This document shows, one piece after another, positions 59,397 through 64,000 of a DNA stretch of 64,000 bases; position 1 is the first letter of the stretch, and every line of letters starts with the position of its first letter. The DNA lies in assembly GCF_000019785.1 (NCBI RefSeq), contig NC_010524.1, positions 2,294,001 to 2,358,000 of the forward strand, given 5' to 3'. The DNA is from Leptothrix cholodnii SP-6 (GTDB taxonomy: Bacteria; Pseudomonadota; Gammaproteobacteria; Burkholderiales; Burkholderiaceae_C). The notes beneath the pieces were generated by a model. That model was not told where the DNA came from. It saw only the letters and a list, made by a program, of their open reading frames with translations, and searched no databases. The position numbers and the translations under genes were made by a program.

Positions 59397-61108
59397 CCAT
59401 GCAGAAACCGTTTGCGATCACGCTCGACCCGGGCTCGTCGCTCGCCAACAAGACCGGCACCTGGCGCACCGAACGGCCGGTCTACGTCGACCGCCTGCCA
59501 CCGTGCAACGCCCAGTGCCCCGCCGGCGAGGACATCCAGGGCTGGCTGTTCCACGCCGAAGGCGGCGACTACGAAGCCGCCTGGCGCCACCTGACGCGCG
59601 ACAACCCCTTCCCCGCGATCATGGGCCGGGTCTGCTACCACTCGTGCGAAGGCGTCTGCAACCGCGGCCGCATCGACGCGCCGGTGGGCATCAACTCGGT
59701 CGAGCGCTTTCTCGGCGACGAGGCCATCAAGCGGGGCTGGCAGTTCACGCCGCCCACAAACGAGAGCGGCAAGCAGGTGCTGATCGTCGGCGCCGGGCCG
59801 TCGGGCATGTCGGCGGCCTATCACCTGCGCCGGCTCGGCCACGGCGTGACGGTCATGGAGGCCGGCCCGCTGATGGGCGGGATGATGCGTTTCGGCATCC
59901 CCAAGTACCGGCTGCCGCGCGACGTGCTCGACGCCGAGATGCAGCGCATCGTCGCGATGGGCATCGACGTGCAGCTCGGCGCCCGGGTGGCCGACATCGC
60001 GCAGAGCATGGTCGACGGCGGCTACGACGCGGCGTTTCTGGCGGTGGGCGCGCACATCGCCAAGCGCGCCTTCATACCGGCCAAGGACTCGGCCCACATC
60101 CTCGACGCGGTGTCGGTGCTGCGCTCGATGGCGGGCGCCGAGGGTGAAGGCTCGCAGCCGATGCTCGGCCGCCGGGTGGTGGTCTACGGCGGCGGCAACA
60201 CCGCCTTCGACGTGGCCCGCACCGCCCGGCGGCTGGGCGCCACCGAGGCGGTGATCGTCTACCGCCGCACCCGCGACAAGATGCCGGCGCACGATTTCGA
60301 GGTCGAGGAGGCGCTGCAGGAAGGCGTGATGGTGAAGTGGCTGTCGACCATCACGCAAGCCGGTGACGGCGCATTGACGATCGAGAAGATGGTGCTCGAC
60401 GAGCAGGGCCGCGCCCAGCCGACCGGCGAGTTCGAGACGCTCGCGGCCGACTCGCTGGTGCTCGCGCTCGGCCAGGACGTCGATCTGTCGCTGCTCGACG
60501 GCGTGCCCGGCCTGGAGCTGAAGGACGGCGTGGTGCAGGTCGACCCCGCCACGCTGATGACCGGCCACCCCGGCCTGTTCGCCGGCGGCGACATGGTGCC
60601 GGCCGAGCGCAACGTGACGGTGGCGGTGGGCCACGGCAAGAAAGCCGCCCGACACATCGACGCCTGGTTGACGGCGCCCCCACGCTCTCTGCGTTCGCTG
60701 CCCCCCGAGGGGGCGCAGGCCGCCTTGGGGCGGCCCGGCGGCGACCTGGCCGCTACGCCGAGCGCCAAGCACCCGCTTGCCACTTTCGAGCACCTGAACC
60801 CCTGGTACTACAGCGACGCGCCCCAGACGATGCGCCCGCAGCTCGACCTGGCGCGCCGCACCAGCAGCTTCGACGAGGTGCAAGGTGGCCTGACCGAGGA
60901 CAACGCGCTGTTCGAGGCGCGCCGCTGCCTGAGCTGCGGCAACTGCTTCGAGTGCGACAACTGCTACGGCGTGTGCCCCGACAACGCGGTGATCAAGCTC
61001 GGGCCGGGCCGGCGCTTCGAGATCAACCTCGACTACTGCAAGGGCTGCGGCATGTGCGCGGCCGAGTGCCCGTGCGGCGCGATCGAGATGGTGGCCGAGA
61101 CGGGTTGA
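59393..61108 (+). CDS. GltD-type FAD/NAD(P)H oxidoreductase fused to a 2x[4Fe-4S] ferredoxin
   Basis: A 571-residue fusion. The N-terminal helical cluster domain has PPCNAQCPAGEDI and CYHSCEGVCNRG (four or more cysteines). The FAD site is IVGAGPSGMSAAYHLRR (about 125-141) and the NAD(P)H site VVYGGGNTAFDVARTARRL. The C-terminal ferredoxin (about 505-571) has CLSCGNCFECDNCYGVCP and CKGCGMCAAECPCG. It supplies the delta-type ferredoxin of the 2-oxoacid oxidoreductase and can link it to NAD(P). Residues about 427-450 (RSLRSLPPEGAQAALGRPGG) come from an in-frame palindromic repeat between the two halves. It is translationally coupled to the beta subunit. Confidence 0.88.
   Translation: MTMQKPFAITLDPGSSLANKTGTWRTERPVYVDRLPPCNAQCPAGEDIQGWLFHAEGGDYEAAWRHLTRDNPFPAIMGRVCYHSCEGVCNRGRIDAPVGINSVERFLGDEAIKRGWQFTPPTNESGKQVLIVGAGPSGMSAAYHLRRLGHGVTVMEAGPLMGGMMRFGIPKYRLPRDVLDAEMQRIVAMGIDVQLGARVADIAQSMVDGGYDAAFLAVGAHIAKRAFIPAKDSAHILDAVSVLRSMAGAEGEGSQPMLGRRVVVYGGGNTAFDVARTARRLGATEAVIVYRRTRDKMPAHDFEVEEALQEGVMVKWLSTITQAGDGALTIEKMVLDEQGRAQPTGEFETLAADSLVLALGQDVDLSLLDGVPGLELKDGVVQVDPATLMTGHPGLFAGGDMVPAERNVTVAVGHGKKAARHIDAWLTAPPRSLRSLPPEGAQAALGRPGGDLAATPSAKHPLATFEHLNPWYYSDAPQTMRPQLDLARRTSSFDEVQGGLTEDNALFEARRCLSCGNCFECDNCYGVCPDNAVIKLGPGRRFEINLDYCKGCGMCAAECPCGAIEMVAETG
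60700..60741 (+). repeat. GC-rich double-hairpin repeat, copy 3 (inside the GltD-like gene)
   Basis: Its core is nearly identical to copy 2 (47181-47223): CCCCCCGAGGGGG followed by CCGCCTTGGGGCGG and CCCGGCGG. A lead CTCTCTGCGTTCGCTG resembles the lead of copy 2. It falls between the flavin and ferredoxin domains and keeps the frame. Confidence 0.72.
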
Positions 61109-61172
61109 CACCGCAGCGCGATGGCGCGCCGGTGCGCACAATGCGGCCTTTCCACTGCACTCGCCGCCGCCC

Positions 61173-62387
61173 ATGCTCGATCGCCGTCAATTCACCCTCC
61201 TGAGCCTCGGCTCGCTCGCACCGGCCTGGGCCGCCGCCCAGGCCGGTGCGCCCTGGAACGAGGTGCTCGCCAAGGCGCGTGGCCAGACCGTCTACTGGAA
61301 CGCCTGGGCCGGCGACGAGAAGATCAACGCCTTCATCGCCTGGGTCGGCGAGCAGGTCAAGGCGCGCCATGGCGTCACGCTGCAGCATGTGCGGCTCAAG
61401 GACACCGCCGAGGCCGTGACCCGCGTGATCGCCGAGAAGTCCGCCGGCCGCAGCCGCGACGGCTCGGTCGACCTGATCTGGATCAACGGGCCCAACCTGC
61501 TGGCCATGAAGCAGCAGGGTCTGCTCCACGGCCCGGTGACGCAGGCGCTGCCCAACTACCGCTGGGTCGACACGGTCAACAAGCGCTCCAACGTGATCGA
61601 CTTCACCACCCCGGTCGACGGCCTGGCGGTGCCCTGGCGCATGGCGCAGGTGGTGTTCGTCTACGACTCGGCGCGCATCCGCAACGCCACCGAGGTGCCA
61701 CGCTCGGCCGCTGCGCTACTCGACTGGGCGCGCCGGCACCCGGGGCGGCTGACGCACCCGGACGTCAGCAACTTCCTGGGTTCGACCTTTCTCAAGCAGG
61801 CGCTGCTCGACCTGACGGCCGATCCGGCGGTGCTGCAACGCCCGGCCACCGACGCCAACTTTGCGCAGGTCACGGCACCGTTGTGGGCCTGGTACGACCA
61901 ACTGCGGCCGACCCTCTGGCGCCGCGGCGAGCAGTTCCCCGACAGCGGCCCGGCGCAGCGCCAGCTGCTCAACGACGGCGAGATCGACATCACGCTCTCG
62001 TTCGACCCGGCCGAGGCGGCGGTGTCGGTGCAGGCCGGCCTGCTGCCGCCGAGCGTGCGCACCTTCACCTTCAGCAAGGGCACGATCGGCAACACCAGTT
62101 TCGTGGCCATCCCCTACAACGCCCGCAGCAAGGAGGGCGCGCTGGTGGTCGCCAACTTCCTGCTCGAACCCGCCACCCAGGCGCGCGCGCAGGACATCGC
62201 GCAGACCGGCGCCTTCAACGTGCTCGACCTGTCGCGACTCGGTGCGGCCGAGCGTGCGCATTTCGATCGCCTCACGCCCAGCGCGGCCCTGCCCAGCGCC
62301 GCCGAACTCGGCGTGCCGCAGCTCGAACCGCATGCCTCGTGGATGACGCGCATCACGGCCGAATGGCAGAAGCGCTACACCCGCTGA
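61173..62387 (+). CDS. ynjB: ABC transporter substrate-binding protein, YnjB type
   Basis: A 404-residue extracellular solute-binding protein of the YnjB/COG4134 group (thiamine/iron-like). It begins MLDRRQFTLLSLGSLAPAWA, a signal peptide with a Tat-like RRQF. The mature part has QTVYWNAWAGDEKINAFIAW, VDLIWINGPN and ITLSFDPAEAAV. It is followed by an overlapping YnjC-like permease gene. The ligand is unknown. Confidence 0.85.
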   Translation: MLDRRQFTLLSLGSLAPAWAAAQAGAPWNEVLAKARGQTVYWNAWAGDEKINAFIAWVGEQVKARHGVTLQHVRLKDTAEAVTRVIAEKSAGRSRDGSVDLIWINGPNLLAMKQQGLLHGPVTQALPNYRWVDTVNKRSNVIDFTTPVDGLAVPWRMAQVVFVYDSARIRNATEVPRSAAALLDWARRHPGRLTHPDVSNFLGSTFLKQALLDLTADPAVLQRPATDANFAQVTAPLWAWYDQLRPTLWRRGEQFPDSGPAQRQLLNDGEIDITLSFDPAEAAVSVQAGLLPPSVRTFTFSKGTIGNTSFVAIPYNARSKEGALVVANFLLEPATQARAQDIAQTGAFNVLDLSRLGAAERAHFDRLTPSAALPSAAELGVPQLEPHASWMTRITAEWQKRYTR

Positions 62388-64000
62388 GCGTCGAGTCAAG
62401 CCGGCCACGGCCACACGGTTCGCGCTGGCTGGCGCTGGCGCCGGCCCTGACGCTGACGGCCTTCACGTTGCCGATCGCCGCCGGCCTGCTCGGCACGCTG
62501 CTGCCCGCTTTCGGCTACCTGCCGGCGCTGGGCGGCGAGGGCCTGGGCCTGGCGCCGTGGCGCTCGCTGTTCGAGGCCCCGGGCTTTGCGACGGCGCTGC
62601 GCTCGACCCTGGTCACCGGCTGGCTGGCGAGCGGGCTCGCCGTGCTGCTGGCCGTGTGCATCGTCGCGTACCTGCACCCCCGGCGCCGGGCCCGCCGGCT
62701 CGGCGAGGCGATGGCGCCGATGCTGGCGATGCCGCATTCGGCGCTGGCCATCGGCCTGGCCTTCCTGATCGCACCGTCGGGCTGGCTGGTGCGCTGGGTT
62801 TCACCGGGGCTCAGCGGCTGGGAGCTGCCGCCCGACGTCAGCACCGTCGGCCACCCGTCGGGCTGGCCGCTGGTGCTGGCGCTGCTGCTCAAGGAAGTGC
62901 CGTACCTGGTGCTGATGCTGCTGGCCGCGCTCAACCAGGTCAACGCGCAGGCCCACGTCACGGCGGCGCGTGCGCTCGGTTACGGCCCGGTGCAGGCGTG
63001 GCTGGCGGTGGTGCTGCCGCAGGTCTGGGCGCAGATCCGCCTGCCGGTCTACGCGGTGCTGGCGTTTTCGCTGTCGGTGGTCGACGTGGCGCTGGTGCTG
63101 GGCCCCGGCAACCCGCCCACGCTGGCGGTGCTGGCGGTGCGCTGGTTTGCCGACCCGGACCCGCAATGGATCTTCCCGGCCTCGGCCGCCGCCACGCTGC
63201 TGCTGGGCGTGGTGGCTGGCAGCATCGGGGCCTGGCACCTGGCCGAGCGGGCGGGGTTGCGCTGGCTGCGCGAACGCCAGGCCCGCGGCGTGCGCAGCCG
63301 CGCCAGCCACGCGCTGGCGTCGGCGGCCACGGCGATCGGCGCCGTGCTGCTCGCCGCCGCGGTGCTGTCGATGCTCGGCCTCGCGCTGTGGTCGGCCGCC
63401 CGAAGCTGGCGTTTCCCGGCCGCCTGGCCGACCGACTGGACCTTCGCCAACTGGCAGCAGCAGGCGTCGAGCCTGATCGGGCCGGCGCTGACGACGCTGG
63501 GCGTGGGCGCTGCGTCGACCCTGATCGCGCTGCTGCTGGTGCTGGCCTGCCTCGAAAACGAAGCGCGCGCACCCGGCCGGCGCCCGTCGCGCAGCCTGTG
63601 GCTGCTCTACCTGCCGCTGCTGGTGCCGCAGGTGGCGTTCCTGTTCGGCCTGCAGGTGCTGCTGGTGCGGCTGGGCGCGGACGGCACGCTGGCGGCGGTG
63701 ATCGGCGCGCACCTGGTGTTCGTGCTGCCCTACCTGTTCCTGTCGCTGGCCGATCCGTGGCGCGCGCTCGACCCGCGTTACAGCCGGGCTGCCGCCAGCC
63801 TGGGTGCCTCGCGCTGGCGGGTGTTCTGGCGCATCAAGCTGCCGATCCTGCTCAAGCCGATCCTGATGGCGTGCGCGGTGGCCTTTGCGGTCAGCGTCGG
63901 CCAGTACCTGCCGACGCTGTTCGCCGGCAGCGGCCGGGTGGCCACGCTGACCACCGAGGCCGTCACGCTGGCCGGTGGCGCCGACCGCCGCGTGATCGGC
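62363..64000 (+). CDS. ynjC: ABC transporter permease, YnjC type (continues past the window end)
   Basis: 546 codons are visible without a stop. It is a two-module binding-protein-dependent permease: the first EAA loop is VTAARALGYGPVQAWLAVVLPQ, the second SRAAASLGASRWRVFWRIKLPI. At least ten hydrophobic segments are visible. The ATG at 62363 overlaps the ynjB end by 25 bases. The ATPase gene (YnjD type) would be expected just beyond the window. Confidence 0.83.
   Translation, partial: MAEALHPLSVESSRPRPHGSRWLALAPALTLTAFTLPIAAGLLGTLLPAFGYLPALGGEGLGLAPWRSLFEAPGFATALRSTLVTGWLASGLAVLLAVCIVAYLHPRRRARRLGEAMAPMLAMPHSALAIGLAFLIAPSGWLVRWVSPGLSGWELPPDVSTVGHPSGWPLVLALLLKEVPYLVLMLLAALNQVNAQAHVTAARALGYGPVQAWLAVVLPQVWAQIRLPVYAVLAFSLSVVDVALVLGPGNPPTLAVLAVRWFADPDPQWIFPASAAATLLLGVVAGSIGAWHLAERAGLRWLRERQARGVRSRASHALASAATAIGAVLLAAAVLSMLGLALWSAARSWRFPAAWPTDWTFANWQQQASSLIGPALTTLGVGAASTLIALLLVLACLENEARAPGRRPSRSLWLLYLPLLVPQVAFLFGLQVLLVRLGADGTLAAVIGAHLVFVLPYLFLSLADPWRALDPRYSRAAASLGASRWRVFWRIKLPILLKPILMACAVAFAVSVGQYLPTLFAGSGRVATLTTEAVTLAGGADRRVIG

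Overview
The window is about 64 kb of very GC-rich chromosome, densely packed with genes on both strands. The gene set points to a betaproteobacterium of the order Burkholderiales, probably near Leptothrix/Sphaerotilus or Rubrivivax. That placement is inferred from family content and codon bias, not from a marker gene. No rRNA, tRNA, CRISPR array, complete insertion sequence or prophage was recognised.

Layout: 1-3.9 kb (minus) holds the start of an arginase gene, a LOG-family nucleosidase, moeB and a C-terminal processing protease. 4-6.9 kb is a divergent ferric-iron ABC pair (fbpC/fbpB) around a Fur box. 7.1-9.2 kb is an aldehyde dehydrogenase behind a sigma-54 promoter plus its DUF779 companion. 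9.2-17.3 kb is mixed housekeeping: queF, an ArsC-like protein, a roadblock/signal-less binding-protein pair, a DNA alkylation repair protein, a PhoX phosphatase behind a Pho box, an NYN protein with a histone-H1-like linker, riboflavin synthase and DUF1415. 17.4-24.9 kb is a complete leucine/isovalerate (liu) operon with a divergent TetR regulator and two matching operators. 25-34 kb carries DUF2789, an acyltransferase, 5-oxoprolinase, a methyltransferase, dusC, a lipoprotein and DUF924.

34-40 kb is the least described part. A 996-residue membrane iron-sulfur/[2Fe-2S]/flavin fusion faces a three-gene cluster containing a DUF2589 protein. Then come ygiQ, a small conserved protein, an ABC exporter and a complete polar amino-acid ABC transporter (aapJQMP, 45-49.2 kb). 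49.2-53.7 kb is a degraded accessory patch. It has a beheaded HigB toxin with intact HigA, a glutathione transferase fragment, a LysR/cupin-CMD pair, a shrunken aldo-keto reductase relic, a full lipoprotein-type aldo-keto reductase and a SulP relic. 53.7-56.1 kb has two cation antiporters. 56.2-61.1 kb encodes a 2-oxoacid:ferredoxin oxidoreductase with a fused GltD-type flavoprotein/ferredoxin. 61.2-64 kb starts a YnjB/YnjC-type ABC transporter.

Two kinds of repeat cross these regions. A GC-rich double-hairpin element occurs at least five times. Three copies lie in frame inside genes (liuD, the aldo-keto reductase and the GltD-like flavoprotein), and two lie in the aap operon. Separately, an inverted repeat with 48-base arms separates the alpha and beta genes of the oxidoreductase.
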